DNA from: Halodesulfovibrio marinisediminis DSM 17456
Lineage (GTDB): Bacteria; Desulfobacterota; Desulfovibrionia; Desulfovibrionales; Desulfovibrionaceae
Direction of reading: 5' to 3'
NCBI RefSeq assembly: GCF_900129975.1
Contig: NZ_FSRG01000004.1
Location: 248,001-312,000 of the forward strand
DNA: 64,000 bases
Translations under genes and position numbers: made by a program
Part shown: positions 20,911 through 29,214 of the stretch, piece by piece
How positions within the stretch are numbered: the stretch's first letter is position 1
Layout: every line of letters starts with the position of its first letter
The notes under the pieces: model-generated
The model's input: the letters and a program-made list of their open reading frames with translations, nothing else
Database searches by the model: none
What the model was told of the DNA's origin: nothing

Positions 20911-20949
20911 AAACCCCGCATTGGAGTAACTTCAATGCGGGGTTTTTCT
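20911..20949 (+). terminator. Intrinsic terminator after prfC
   Basis: AAACCCCGCATTG pairs with CAATGCGGGGTTT, extended by GAG/CTT inner pairs, and TTTTTC follows. Confidence 0.92.
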
Positions 20950-21016
20950 TTTCAGATCAATGTAGTGCTGAGTAGTTTGTCTGCACTACGTATTCTGAAC
21001 TACAGAAAGAAGTTTG

Positions 21017-21409
21017 CTACGCTTTCTTTTTGCGTTTTTCCCAAAGGCGCATGTCTTTCATTTTCTTTCTACGCTCACGCTGGAGAGATTTACAAACAAG
21101 TGGCATACCTTTTTTGTAGCCATATTTTTCGCGGTATTCCTGCATAGTCAGATCATGAGAAAGTAAATGCTTGCGGGTAAGGATCTTAAAAGATTTTCCG
21201 CATTCAAGGCAGGTGATGGATTTTTCTTTAATGGCTTTGCTAGGCTCCATTATTGGCTCTTGCTCTATTTCTTCCTGAGTGCCTTCAGCGATCTGTTTAA
21301 TGCCGAAAGCCAATTTTTGCATCATAGACCCAATTTCGTCTTCGGTCATGGTACGAACGCTAGCCTGTGCCTTTACAATATCCAAGGCCTGCTTCAAATA
21401 CTCTTCCAT
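21017..21409 (-). CDS. MucR/Ros-family zinc-finger transcriptional regulator
   Basis: A 130-residue protein with the MucR/Ros prokaryotic zinc finger near residues 67-85: 'CLECGKSFKILTRKHLLSH' gives C-x2-C-x10-H-x3-H, followed by the family pattern 'LTMQEYREKYGYKKGMPLVCKSLQRERRKKMKD'. The N-terminal 50 residues are helical and acidic, as in MucR proteins that oligomerise through this part. MucR-type proteins act as global, H-NS-like regulators in alphaproteobacteria; Desulfovibrio genomes carry several. GGAGGAAAC precedes the ATG. No operon partner. Confidence 0.88.
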   Translation of the reverse strand: MEEYLKQALDIVKAQASVRTMTEDEIGSMMQKLAFGIKQIAEGTQEEIEQEPIMEPSKAIKEKSITCLECGKSFKILTRKHLLSHDLTMQEYREKYGYKKGMPLVCKSLQRERRKKMKDMRLWEKRKKKA

Positions 21410-22020
21410 TGTTTCCTCCTTCCGTTACGCCACATAATTCGTTGCAATATGTTCCACACGTATTAACTGTCATCGATAGAACACCGGCACTGTTCAGACC
21501 CTAATACTGTCTTCTTAAATTCTTACATGAAGCTACGTAGTAAAATATAACATTTCCATTATATTATGTTGGAATAGTGTTTTTACGATAAAAAAAGTAC
21601 TGTTCCATTTCTTAGAAGCTTTGTTGTAATCGTTAAGAGAGTGTTGTCTTCTCTGTTGGTGGTTTAAATTTCTTTAATATGAAATTTGTATAGTCGTGGT
21701 ACTCCCCCATGATTTACGCAATTCACATTGGATCACTATATCTTTTTCATTTGATCTAATTTTTCTTCGATAAGAATTACATAGACTGCAATGAGTAATG
21801 GTTATCGAGGAAGTAAAGTGCGTTTTTATGTAGTTGAGCCTAACTGCAGTTTAGAGCACAACTTCCATATTAGAATGAATTATAGCAGCATTATAATTTG
21901 CACATTTTTAAATTAGATACAGTTATAATTGCATTATTTTGACATGGTTTTGCGCTTGGTTGCCAAACTGCCTATTCGAACGGTAGTCTGTGCGCTCATT
22001 CATGTATGGGAGTACACGCA
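21410..22020. other. AT-rich intergenic region
   Basis: About 610 bp between the divergent mucR-type and hydantoinase-family genes. It has no supported gene, no T-run hairpin and no clear operator. It presumably holds an extended upstream region for the autoregulated MucR-type gene. Confidence 0.35.
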
Positions 22021-23667
22021 ATGGGAAGTAATAAACGGTATTGTATTGGTATTGATACCGGTGGAACATATACAGATGCAGTCATTGTGGAGTTGGAGTC
22101 AGGAGCAGTTATTACAACAGCCAAGAGTCCGACAACTCACTATGACATTCAGCGAGGTATCCAGTCGGTTGTAGAAAAGGTGTTGGCAGCATCTAAGATT
22201 AATCCGACCGATATTGTCAGAACGTCTGTTTCCACCACTCTGGCGACAAATGCACTAGTGGAAAACAAGGGGGCAGACGTTGCTCTCTTTGTTATCGGAT
22301 TCAATCAGCGGCTCGAAGTTCCGGCTGTTGCAGCCCGCTTTGTTCCCGGTGGACACACCATTAAAGGTGAAGAGGTGGAGCCGCTAGGTATTCAGTTTAT
22401 TGTAGACGGGGTAAACGAATTAAAAAATGACGTAGAGGCATGGGCAGTGTGCAGTTCTATGGCGTTTATGAATCCTGTACACGAACTGGTTGCAGCTAAG
22501 GCGGTTAAGTTGGTGAGTGATGCCCCTGTGTTTTGTTCACACGAGGCAAGTTCTCGTGCAGGAATGAAAGAGCGTGCTTCCACTGCATGTCTTAATGCTC
22601 AGCTGTTACCGGTTATGCGGAAATTTCTTTCCGGCATAAGTAATGCACTTACAGCCTGTGGGATTACAGGTGAGGTGCTTGTAGTACGAGGAGATGCAAC
22701 CGCTATGCAGATGCAGGAAGCGTTAACGCATGCCGCATCAACTATTGCCAGCGGACCGGCAGCAACTGCTCTTTTCGGAGCAAAAACTACCAATACTACA
22801 GATGCCCTTATTCTTGATGTAGGCGGCACCACAACAGATATTACTCTCATTAAAGATGGCAAGCCAGTTGTGGACACTGGTGGCATGTCCATCGGCAAAT
22901 GGGAAACTCATGTGGAAGCCGTTGAGATGTTTACTGTTGGTATCGGTGGTGACAGTCTTGTGCAGCTTACCCAAGGAAAGCCAATGCAAGTGGGGCCTGA
23001 TCGGGTGACACCGGTCTGCATGGCAAAGGACATTCCTGCTCCTGAAGAGTGGATTGGCCAAGGTAAGCTGTCCCGCTGCATTGCAATGGTACCAAATTTA
23101 GCCCACGATCTAGTTACAGGTTCAACTATTCTCACATGCCTTGCAGAACATGGGGCTATGACACCGCAAGCAATTCTTATGCAGTTAGGTATTGCTGAAA
23201 TAACTTTCGAGCAGGAATTGACCAAATTACTGCATAAGCAATACGTGATAGAAGTTGGATTTACTCCTACGGATGCACTCCATGTTCTTAAGAAGCTTGA
23301 TATCGGTGATTATGCCGCTGCCTTTAGTGCTGCCCAGACTCTGGCAGCCATAGAAGGTTGCACAGCAGAAGAGTTTGCCCTTCGCGTTCTTACCCAAGCA
23401 GAACGTGTCATCGAAGAAACAGTGCTGAGGCATCTTTCCAAGCGTGAGATAGGCGGCAATCTAGCCAGTTATCTTACAAACCGCGAAGAGAATCCGTTGC
23501 TTCAAATTACCGTTTCACTCAATGTACCTATGATCGGAATCGGTGCAGCTGCACCATATTTGCTCACAAACGTTGCTAAACGATTGAATACGGCCATTAC
23601 GTTCCCTGATCACTTTGCTGTGGGGAACGCTTTAGGGTCTGTGTTTATGGCAGAGCGCAACTGCTAA
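22021..23667 (+). CDS. Hydantoinase/oxoprolinase family protein
   Basis: I prefer the ATG at 22021 (GGGAG 8 nt upstream) over one at 22006; this gives 548 residues. The protein shows the ASKHA-type phosphate loops of the HyuA/OplAH family: 'IGIDTGGTYTDAVIVE' at the N-terminus and 'ALILDVGGTTTDITLIKDGKP' near 265, with 'TSVSTTLATNALVENKGADVALFVIG' between. Family members cleave hydantoins, 5-oxoproline or acetone-type substrates with ATP, usually with a HyuB partner. No HyuB is adjacent, so the substrate is unknown. The next gene starts 37 bp downstream and is probably cotranscribed. Confidence 0.82.
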   Translation: MGSNKRYCIGIDTGGTYTDAVIVELESGAVITTAKSPTTHYDIQRGIQSVVEKVLAASKINPTDIVRTSVSTTLATNALVENKGADVALFVIGFNQRLEVPAVAARFVPGGHTIKGEEVEPLGIQFIVDGVNELKNDVEAWAVCSSMAFMNPVHELVAAKAVKLVSDAPVFCSHEASSRAGMKERASTACLNAQLLPVMRKFLSGISNALTACGITGEVLVVRGDATAMQMQEALTHAASTIASGPAATALFGAKTTNTTDALILDVGGTTTDITLIKDGKPVVDTGGMSIGKWETHVEAVEMFTVGIGGDSLVQLTQGKPMQVGPDRVTPVCMAKDIPAPEEWIGQGKLSRCIAMVPNLAHDLVTGSTILTCLAEHGAMTPQAILMQLGIAEITFEQELTKLLHKQYVIEVGFTPTDALHVLKKLDIGDYAAAFSAAQTLAAIEGCTAEEFALRVLTQAERVIEETVLRHLSKREIGGNLASYLTNREENPLLQITVSLNVPMIGIGAAAPYLLTNVAKRLNTAITFPDHFAVGNALGSVFMAERNC

Positions 23668-23704
23668 GTTTTGCAACATGATATGATAGAAAGAGGGAAA
23701 TGTT

Positions 23705-24037
23705 ATGGAATATAAAGAACAGAGTTTTGAGGCGGTTATTGAGGTTGGAAGTGAGTGTGAAGATTGTGTCATCGTGCATGGCTGGCTTTATGATGGCACA
23801 AAATGGGTTCTGCACGCATGGGGGGAAACCGAAGAAGCAGTTTATGATCTCACAGAAACACGCGACCCGCAGCATCGTAGCGAGTATTACAAGACACATG
23901 GTGTAACAGAAGAACGTCTGCGTCGTTACTCCCGCGTTGAATTTTTTACGCTCTTGGGCGAAACCAAGCATTTTGGGCCGTACGATAAAGAGTTGTTCTT
24001 TGCTACAACGTCTGATGTTGATCCGTTAACAAAATAA
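23705..24037 (+). CDS. Hypothetical protein, 110 aa
   Basis: A 110-residue soluble, acidic and aromatic-rich protein preceded by AGAGGGAAATGTT. I do not recognise a family. Visible points are a 'CEDC' pair near residue 18, 'HGWLYDGTKWVLHAWGETEEAVYDLTE' and a C-terminal 'RVEFFTLLGETKHFGPYDKELFF'. It follows the hydantoinase-family gene by 37 bp on the same strand, and a dispersed repeat begins 7 bp after its stop. Confidence 0.6.
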   Translation: MEYKEQSFEAVIEVGSECEDCVIVHGWLYDGTKWVLHAWGETEEAVYDLTETRDPQHRSEYYKTHGVTEERLRRYSRVEFFTLLGETKHFGPYDKELFFATTSDVDPLTK

Positions 24038-24044
24038 ATTTTTA

Positions 24045-24116
24045 AGGTCTCCGGCGGCTGGGGGAAACCTTGTTGAAACAAGGTCCTCCCCCCAGATCCC
24101 CTTCTAAAAACTTTTA
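24045..24116 (+). repeat. Dispersed intergenic repeat, copy D
   Basis: On the plus strand it reads from GTCTCCGGCGGCTGGGGG through a hairpin (ACCTTGTT/AACAAGGT flanked by GGGGG/CCCCC) to a tail AAAAACTTTTA. The head and tail match copies A, B and C, which are read on the minus strand. It starts 7 bp after the stop of the 110-aa gene. Confidence 0.65.
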
Positions 24117-24177
24117 TTGGTGAATAACGCCTGTTGTTGAAGTTCTCACACGGCTTCGATGCACTGACTTGAACAGT

Positions 24178-24220
24178 AAAAAAGGGCTGTCCTGCATAGC
24201 TAGACGGCCTTTTTTTATTT
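24178..24220 (+). terminator. Probable terminator
   Basis: A-rich 5' arm with GGGCTGTC pairs imperfectly with GACGGCC followed by TTTTTTT. It would end the hydantoinase-family transcript or mark a short RNA. Confidence 0.6.
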
Positions 24221-24280
24221 CAACAAAAGGTAGTGAAGTTTAAGCCGTGAGGGACGTAAATAACGTGCTGCCCTCGTAGG

Positions 24281-24341
24281 TAAAAGTTGTTGGAGAGTCC
24301 AGAAGACTTTGTTTCAACAGGGTTCTTTGGACGCCGGAGGC
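24281..24341 (-). repeat. Dispersed intergenic repeat, copy B
   Basis: Minus-strand head GCCTCCGGCGTCCAAAGA, inner hairpin, and tail ACAACTTTTA. About 45 bp beyond the tail (24236-24280) also resembles the flank of copy A (CGTAAA.AACG.GCTG). It abuts the terminator of the phospholipase C-like gene. Confidence 0.65.
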
Positions 24342-24348
24342 AAAAATA

Positions 24349-24384
24349 AAAAAAGCGCCGCAGGCTTTCCTGCGGTGCTTTAAA
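24349..24384 (-). terminator. Intrinsic terminator of the phospholipase C-like gene
   Basis: On the minus strand AAGCACCGCAGG pairs with CCTGCGGCGCTT (one mismatch), loop AAAG, followed by TTTTTTTATTTTT. Confidence 0.85.
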
Positions 24385-24392
24385 AAATTTTG

Positions 24393-25283
24393 TTATAACA
24401 CGATGCGATGTGACGCTTGCAGCTTAGGCAACGTTGAGACTCGCTTGTCGAGTGGGAAGACAAGCGGGAAAGGATTGCGTCGTGGAATAATTGGTGTGCC
24501 CGCGCAGAGTCCTTTTGAGTCGGCAAGTGCTCTTTCACCTATAGGGTCTACACCTGTGACTGCGGATTTGTCTTGTAATGAAAGGATATTGACTACGGAT
24601 TGCGCACTGGCGTCAATCATGGATCGTAAATATTTGCGGTCTGCTGCACCGGGCATAGTGTTATGGATAAGCTTGAGAGAGCTTTTCCATGGGAATGCAC
24701 CACAGAGTGCTACGCTGCTGCGGAACACTTGCTTGCGGATGGCAAAGCCGTTTTTGTTCTTGTTTGTGGCTGCGAGAAGTTCGCAGTCATGGTCGGTGCA
24801 GGAAATTTTGAATAGCCCGCGTACGCTGTTACTGTTCCAACGTACCATACGGTCTGCTTGTGCTTCAATGTATACATGTCCGAGCTTGCCGGAAGTTGGC
24901 GCTCCAGACATGAGGCTAGGAACATAGTTGTTGTGCGCTACTACGTCTGCTGCAAGGTGAGAAAGGTAGCCATATGCGTAGGCGCGTAGTTTAGGACTTT
25001 GAACGTTTTTGAGTAGCGTTAGACCTGTTTCCCAGTTGTGACTGTGACCGGGAACAACTGTGCTGCCTTTTCCAATGAAGATGTCGGCTGAGAGTGCGCC
25101 ATATTTAAAGGCGTCTTTGTGCAGTGCAATGGTGTGCGCAACAGATGCAGGAAGAATAGAAAGATTGGAAAGCAGCCATTCTGCTATGGAAATGTGAACT
25201 CCCGGTCCCCATGCGTATGCAGCTTCCGGAAGCAAAACAAAAGCAAAGGCAGCTACCGCCGCCAATACCAAACCTTTTTTCAT
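24393..25283 (-). CDS. Zinc-dependent phospholipase C-like secreted protein
   Basis: A 296-residue protein with a cleavable signal peptide (MKKGLVLAAVAAFAFVLLPEAAYA). The mature form would start WGPGVHISIAEW; in zinc-dependent phospholipases C the mature N-terminal Trp and a nearby His bind zinc. Further candidate ligands are 'ALSADIFIG', 'HSHNWETG' (HxH), 'YGYLSHLAADVVAHNNYVP' (HxxxD...H) and 'HVYIEAQADR' (ExxxD), the order seen in the Zn_dep_PLPC family. Substrate and activity are unproven. GGGGTAAT precedes the ATG. It stands alone with its own terminator. Confidence 0.78.
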   Translation of the reverse strand: MKKGLVLAAVAAFAFVLLPEAAYAWGPGVHISIAEWLLSNLSILPASVAHTIALHKDAFKYGALSADIFIGKGSTVVPGHSHNWETGLTLLKNVQSPKLRAYAYGYLSHLAADVVAHNNYVPSLMSGAPTSGKLGHVYIEAQADRMVRWNSNSVRGLFKISCTDHDCELLAATNKNKNGFAIRKQVFRSSVALCGAFPWKSSLKLIHNTMPGAADRKYLRSMIDASAQSVVNILSLQDKSAVTGVDPIGERALADSKGLCAGTPIIPRRNPFPLVFPLDKRVSTLPKLQASHRIVL

Positions 25284-25370
25284 ATTACCCCATCCCCTCT
25301 AAGAATGCCCGAAAAAGCCGGGCTGAGATAAAGAGTAATACTGCTGCTCAGAAAGTCAACACTTCAAAAA

Positions 25371-26513
25371 CTAGAGTCGATCCATTGCTTCAAATAAATT
25401 TTCTATGATGGTGTTGGAGACTAGCATGCCGCGTTTCGTAAGGTTCAGATACCCATTACGAATTTTAACTAGGTGGTGTTGATGCAGTGTTGTGATCATT
25501 GGGCGAAAATCTTCCATAAAACTTCTTCCGGTGAGCTCTTTGTAGGCTGTAAGGCGTAATCCGCGTGCGGTACGCAGGCGAAGCATGATAAGTTCCTGCA
25601 TGCGCTCATGCGGTGTAAGAGTCTCAGCGTTGGTGCCAAGTTGTCCGTTTGCGGCTTGCTCTGCGTATGTTTCGAGGACCTTGGTGTTTGCCCAGCGTTT
25701 GCTGTTTATGGTTGATACGGCTGAAGGACCAAGGCCTAGGTAGTCTGCGCCTTCCCAGTAGCCTAGGTTGTGGCGGCACTGGAAGCCCATACGGGCAAAA
25801 TTGGAAATTTCGTAGTGGCTGTAGCCTTGGAGCTCAAGGAAGTCGGAACCGTAAAGGAACATTTTTCCTTGGTCATCGTCAGAAGGCAGGTCCAGCTTTC
25901 CATCGTCGTACGCAACTTCGAACGGAGTGTTTTCTTCGATTGTAAGGCTGTAGCAGGAGATATGGTCAGGGCCGAGCTTTACGATTTGTTTCAACTCCTC
26001 GAGCCAGTGTTTGATGCGTTGCTCAGGTAATCCCCATATGAAATCAATGTTGATGTTGCCGAACCCGCTTTTGCGGGCCAGTTCGATTGCTGCAATGGCT
26101 TGCTTAGCAGAATGCGGTCTTCCTAATGTGTGCAGCAGATTTCGGTTGAGGCTTTGAATCCCGAGGCTAAGTCTGTTGATTCCTGAACTGCGAACGTCGT
26201 GCAGAAACGTTCCCCGTGCAGCGGACTCGGGGTTAGCTTCCATACTTATCTCTGCCCCGTTGCCAATGGCAAAGGTCTTAGCAATTCTGTTAAGTATAGT
26301 ATCAATAGCCTTGGATGGGAGCATGGAAGGCGTACCACCACCAAAGAAGATGGTCTCAACTGGGGCATTGCCGAGCCTGTCGCCCCAGAGGGCGATGTCG
26401 CGCATCAATGCATCTAGATACACCTGCATAGCGTTTTCATCCGGCACTTGAGAATGAAACGCACAATACCCGCATTTACTGCGGCAGAATGGGACATGTA
26501 AGTATAGCAACAT
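25371..26513 (-). CDS. hemW: Radical SAM haem chaperone HemW
   Basis: A 380-residue radical SAM protein. The 4Fe-4S motif 'VPFCRSKCGYCAFHS' has CxxxCxxC plus the trailing Cys-Phe-His characteristic of HemW/HemN-like proteins. The rest fits the family: 'ETIFFGGGTPSMLP', 'SMEANPES', 'INRLSLGIQSLN', 'NINIDFIWGLPEQ' and 'HISCYSLTIEENTPF', followed by a C-terminal HemN_C domain. HemW inserts haem into respiratory proteins; older annotations call it coproporphyrinogen oxidase. It differs from HemN in the short N-terminus. The start lacks a strong ribosome site. Confidence 0.88.
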   Translation of the reverse strand: MLLYLHVPFCRSKCGYCAFHSQVPDENAMQVYLDALMRDIALWGDRLGNAPVETIFFGGGTPSMLPSKAIDTILNRIAKTFAIGNGAEISMEANPESAARGTFLHDVRSSGINRLSLGIQSLNRNLLHTLGRPHSAKQAIAAIELARKSGFGNINIDFIWGLPEQRIKHWLEELKQIVKLGPDHISCYSLTIEENTPFEVAYDDGKLDLPSDDDQGKMFLYGSDFLELQGYSHYEISNFARMGFQCRHNLGYWEGADYLGLGPSAVSTINSKRWANTKVLETYAEQAANGQLGTNAETLTPHERMQELIMLRLRTARGLRLTAYKELTGRSFMEDFRPMITTLHQHHLVKIRNGYLNLTKRGMLVSNTIIENLFEAMDRL

Positions 26514-26597
26514 AACGGGGTGAAAGTAGGTTCAGGCAGGCTATGCGTCAAGGGGTTGTTGTGTGTAGAGCAGGATATAAAAATACAGGCATGATTG

Positions 26598-26641
26598 TTG
26601 ACGTATCAAGGTTTTTACTCTATTGACATATCAACAGTTGA
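26598..26641 (+). promoter_or_regulatory. Promoter and paired operator of the marR-MFS unit
   Basis: Two near-palindromes, TTGACGTATCAA (26598-26609) and TTGACATATCAA (26623-26634), lie 25 bp apart, and TCAACAGTTGA overlaps the second. TTGACG at 26598 as -35 and TATTGA at 26621 as -10 are 17 bp apart, so the second palindrome covers the -10. This is the layout of a self-repressing MarR operator. Confidence 0.6.
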
Positions 26642-26680
26642 TGTGAGCTTTCGATTTTTATTCAAGAGAAAGGGTGAGAT

Positions 26681-27121
26681 ATGAAGCGCTTTCAGGACGA
26701 TAAGTTTCCACTAGGGTATGCAGTTGCAATGACTCATCGTATGCAGGCTGCAAAAGCAAAAGAAAAAGTTGCTCAGTACGGCATTACGTTTGGGCAGGTT
26801 CCTTTTTTAATGGAGATTTTGCGCAATAAGGAGCCAATGACACAGGATGCGTTGTCAAAGGCGCTTTTTATTGATCCTGCTGCAACGGCACGGGCTGTAG
26901 AGCAGCTGGAAATCAAAGGGCTTGTTAAGCGCAAGGTTAATCCCAAAAATCGAAGACAAAAACTGGTATCTGCTACTGATAAGGCAACGTGGATGAAAGG
27001 TGACATACGTGCATCTTTACGTGAAGCAATGCAGGAAGTGCTTGAACCGCTGACCACGGAAGAGCAGGAAACTTTGGCAATGCTTCTATCCAAGATTTGC
27101 GAGCACGGCGCGCAAACATAA
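26681..27121 (+). CDS. MarR-family transcriptional regulator
   Basis: A 146-residue winged-helix regulator. The HTH is 'EPMTQDALSKALFIDPAATARAVEQLEIKGLVKRKVNPKNRRQKLVSATDKA' (about 50-100), with the MarR wing 'NPKNRRQKLVSAT'. The ends are helical and would form the dimer interface. It lies 46 bp upstream of an MFS exporter and downstream of paired palindromes, so it probably represses itself and the exporter until a small-molecule ligand binds. The ligand is unknown. Confidence 0.88.
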   Translation: MKRFQDDKFPLGYAVAMTHRMQAAKAKEKVAQYGITFGQVPFLMEILRNKEPMTQDALSKALFIDPAATARAVEQLEIKGLVKRKVNPKNRRQKLVSATDKATWMKGDIRASLREAMQEVLEPLTTEEQETLAMLLSKICEHGAQT

Positions 27122-27167
27122 CGCTTATACGCTACAGACACACTATTCTGATTATGGAGCTGTTTTT

Positions 27168-28589
27168 ATGACAACCAATAAAACTGTCTCACCTGCGGCA
27201 GCAACGTTTATCGTTGCTGCCGTTCAGTTTTTGACACCATTTATGATGTCAGCCGTAGGGGTGGCTTTACCTTCTATCGGCAAAGAATTTTCTGCCGGTG
27301 CATTTCAGCTTGGACTTGTTGAAATGGCGTACATTCTGGCAGGCGGAATACTTATGCTTCCGTGCGGACGTTTCGCTGATATTCGGGGGCGTAAGAAGGT
27401 CTTTTTGACTGGTCTTGTTGTTTTTATCTGTGCCACGTTTTTCATTGCGTTGGCGCCATCCATGGAAGCACTTATTCTTTTGCGTTTTGTGCAAGGTGCA
27501 GGCTCTGCGCTTGTTGCAGCAAACAGTATTGCCATTATTTCATCAGTAGTACCGCCCCAAGTGCGAGGCAGGGCGATGGGGATTGTGGCAGCTTCTGTTT
27601 ATATGGGGCTTTCTGCCAGCCCTACTCTCACTGGATTTATTATCCAATATGGCAGTTGGCGTTGGATTTTCTGGGGCGCGTTACCGCTTCAGCTTGCAGC
27701 GTTGTGGCTTACCTTTACTCGTTTGCACGGGGAGTGGTTCGGCGCAAAAGGTGCACCGTTCGACTGGAAGGGCAGTCTTATGTATGCAGCTGCAATCTGT
27801 ATGGCTATGACAGGTATTACCCATTTAAAAGCTGGTGGAATTTTTCCAATCTTGTTTGTTCTCGGAATTCTGGGGCTTTGTGCGTTTTTTTTCTGGGAAG
27901 CAAAGGAAGAGCATCCTATTCTTAACGTTCCGCTCTTAAAGAAGAATCGTACATTCTCTTTGAGCAGCCTCGTCTTGTTAGCAAACTACGCATCATCTTT
28001 TGGCGTAACATTTTTCTTCAGTCTGTATTTGCAGCAGATTAAGGGTGTTTCACCACAGTATACTGGGCTTACTCTCGTCATTCAGCCTGCCATCATGGCC
28101 GTCCTTTCGCCTTTTGTAGGGGCGCTTGGCGATAAGGTAAATCCAGGAAAGCTTACAATGTTTGGCCTTGCTTTATGTACGGTTGCGCTTTCTATATGCT
28201 CAACTGTGACTGCTTCCACCAGCATTGTGACACTCATGTCTATTCTGGTGTTACTTGGATTTGGTTTTGCTTTCTTCTCATCACCAAACCTTACAGTCAT
28301 CATGAACTGTGTGGAACCAAAACATTATGGTGTGGCAGCAAGCCTTTCCGCTACCATGCGTACGCTTGGTATGCTTACAGCCATGGTTTCTATTTCTTTT
28401 ATCCTGAGTTTACTTATGGGCAGTAACTCTGTTTCAGATGCACCTGAAGCATTTATTTCGTCTATGCAAACAGGCTTCTCAATATTTACTGTCGTCAGTG
28501 CAATCGGCGTTGCTTGCTCATTTGCCAGCCTTCGGGCGCAGAAACATTCGGCAATGTATCAAGCCGTGCCGGAAGGCTCAGATGCATAG
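27168..28589 (+). CDS. MFS drug-efflux transporter, DHA2-like
   Basis: A 473-residue inner-membrane protein with about 14 hydrophobic segments. Major facilitator motif A is 'GRFADIRGRKKVF' between helices 2 and 3, motif B is in 'LILLRFVQGAGSALVAANSIAII', and a motif-C-like stretch is 'VYMGLSASPTLTGFI'. These place it with the EmrB/QacA drug:H+ antiporters. It is preceded by the marR gene and likely coregulated. The substrate cannot be inferred. A weak hairpin terminator follows. Confidence 0.88.
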   Translation: MTTNKTVSPAAATFIVAAVQFLTPFMMSAVGVALPSIGKEFSAGAFQLGLVEMAYILAGGILMLPCGRFADIRGRKKVFLTGLVVFICATFFIALAPSMEALILLRFVQGAGSALVAANSIAIISSVVPPQVRGRAMGIVAASVYMGLSASPTLTGFIIQYGSWRWIFWGALPLQLAALWLTFTRLHGEWFGAKGAPFDWKGSLMYAAAICMAMTGITHLKAGGIFPILFVLGILGLCAFFFWEAKEEHPILNVPLLKKNRTFSLSSLVLLANYASSFGVTFFFSLYLQQIKGVSPQYTGLTLVIQPAIMAVLSPFVGALGDKVNPGKLTMFGLALCTVALSICSTVTASTSIVTLMSILVLLGFGFAFFSSPNLTVIMNCVEPKHYGVAASLSATMRTLGMLTAMVSISFILSLLMGSNSVSDAPEAFISSMQTGFSIFTVVSAIGVACSFASLRAQKHSAMYQAVPEGSDA

Positions 28590-28610
28590 AATATGCAAGG
28601 TGAGGCGTAT

Positions 28611-28634
28611 CAATCTATAAAGATTGTATTTTTG
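28611..28634 (+). terminator. Weak terminator after the MFS gene
   Basis: A 6-bp stem CAATCT/AGATTG with an ATAA loop and TATTTTTG tail. Confidence 0.5.
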
Positions 28635-29214
28635 TAGAAAATAATCTTAGCACTACAACCATGCTTCCTTTACGCTGCCATTATGATTTTTGTTCTTTGG
28701 ATATGGGTATTGGATGGCATGGTTGTCAGATGGATCTAATCTATCTCGCTGTATTTTTTATTATTCTCGCCTTTGTCGGTTTTATGTCCTATATTACTGA
28801 ATTATTGAATAGTAATCTGTGGTCGGGTGCATGCATCTAGCGCTCACTGGCAGGAGTAGATTGTTAGTAAACGTAAAATAGGCGGAGTCACTGTTAGTTA
28901 GGTTGCCGCATGGTGACGATATCGTGCATGTTGGTTTCCCGATTGTGATCTCGCTAATGACGTTATTCTCTGTTCTTATGATGGAGTAGGTTGTGTCCAG
29001 ACTATTCGAAGAGCAATATTCTATTTCGATTTAAGATTTTTACATGTTTGTACATTATGTAGTTTGCCGAACTCATTAGAAATCTGAAAAAGATTCTATA
29101 TTATTAGGAATAACTCCTTCTAAGGTGTTGACGTCGGTCTGCTCCAGATGATCTTTATTAGCTCGTGTATAATATGGAATGTGGTAACTAGTTGAGAACG
29201 TTTGTAAGGGTTTT
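28635..29214. other. Intergenic region before the M23 peptidase gene
   Basis: About 580 bp, AT-rich. It contains one short hydrophobic frame (28730-28840, listed separately). TATAAT at 29167-29172 is a plausible -10 for the peptidase gene. Otherwise nothing is recognised. Confidence 0.35.
28730..28840 (+). CDS. Possible 36-aa single-pass membrane peptide
   Basis: An ATG-to-TAG frame encodes MDLIYLAVFFIILAFVGFMS followed by YITELLNSNLWSGACI. The first 26 residues form one hydrophobic helix preceded by MD and followed by a charged turn, which is how KdpF-type peptides look. There is no clear ribosome site and no kdpA gene follows, so it may be a chance frame or a relic. Confidence 0.25.
   Translation: MDLIYLAVFFIILAFVGFMSYITELLNSNLWSGACI

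Noticed and set aside
21770-21840. CGATAA...TTATCG inverted repeat as a regulator site
   Set aside because: The spacer is about 30 bp and the arms only 6 bp, expected by chance in AT-rich DNA.
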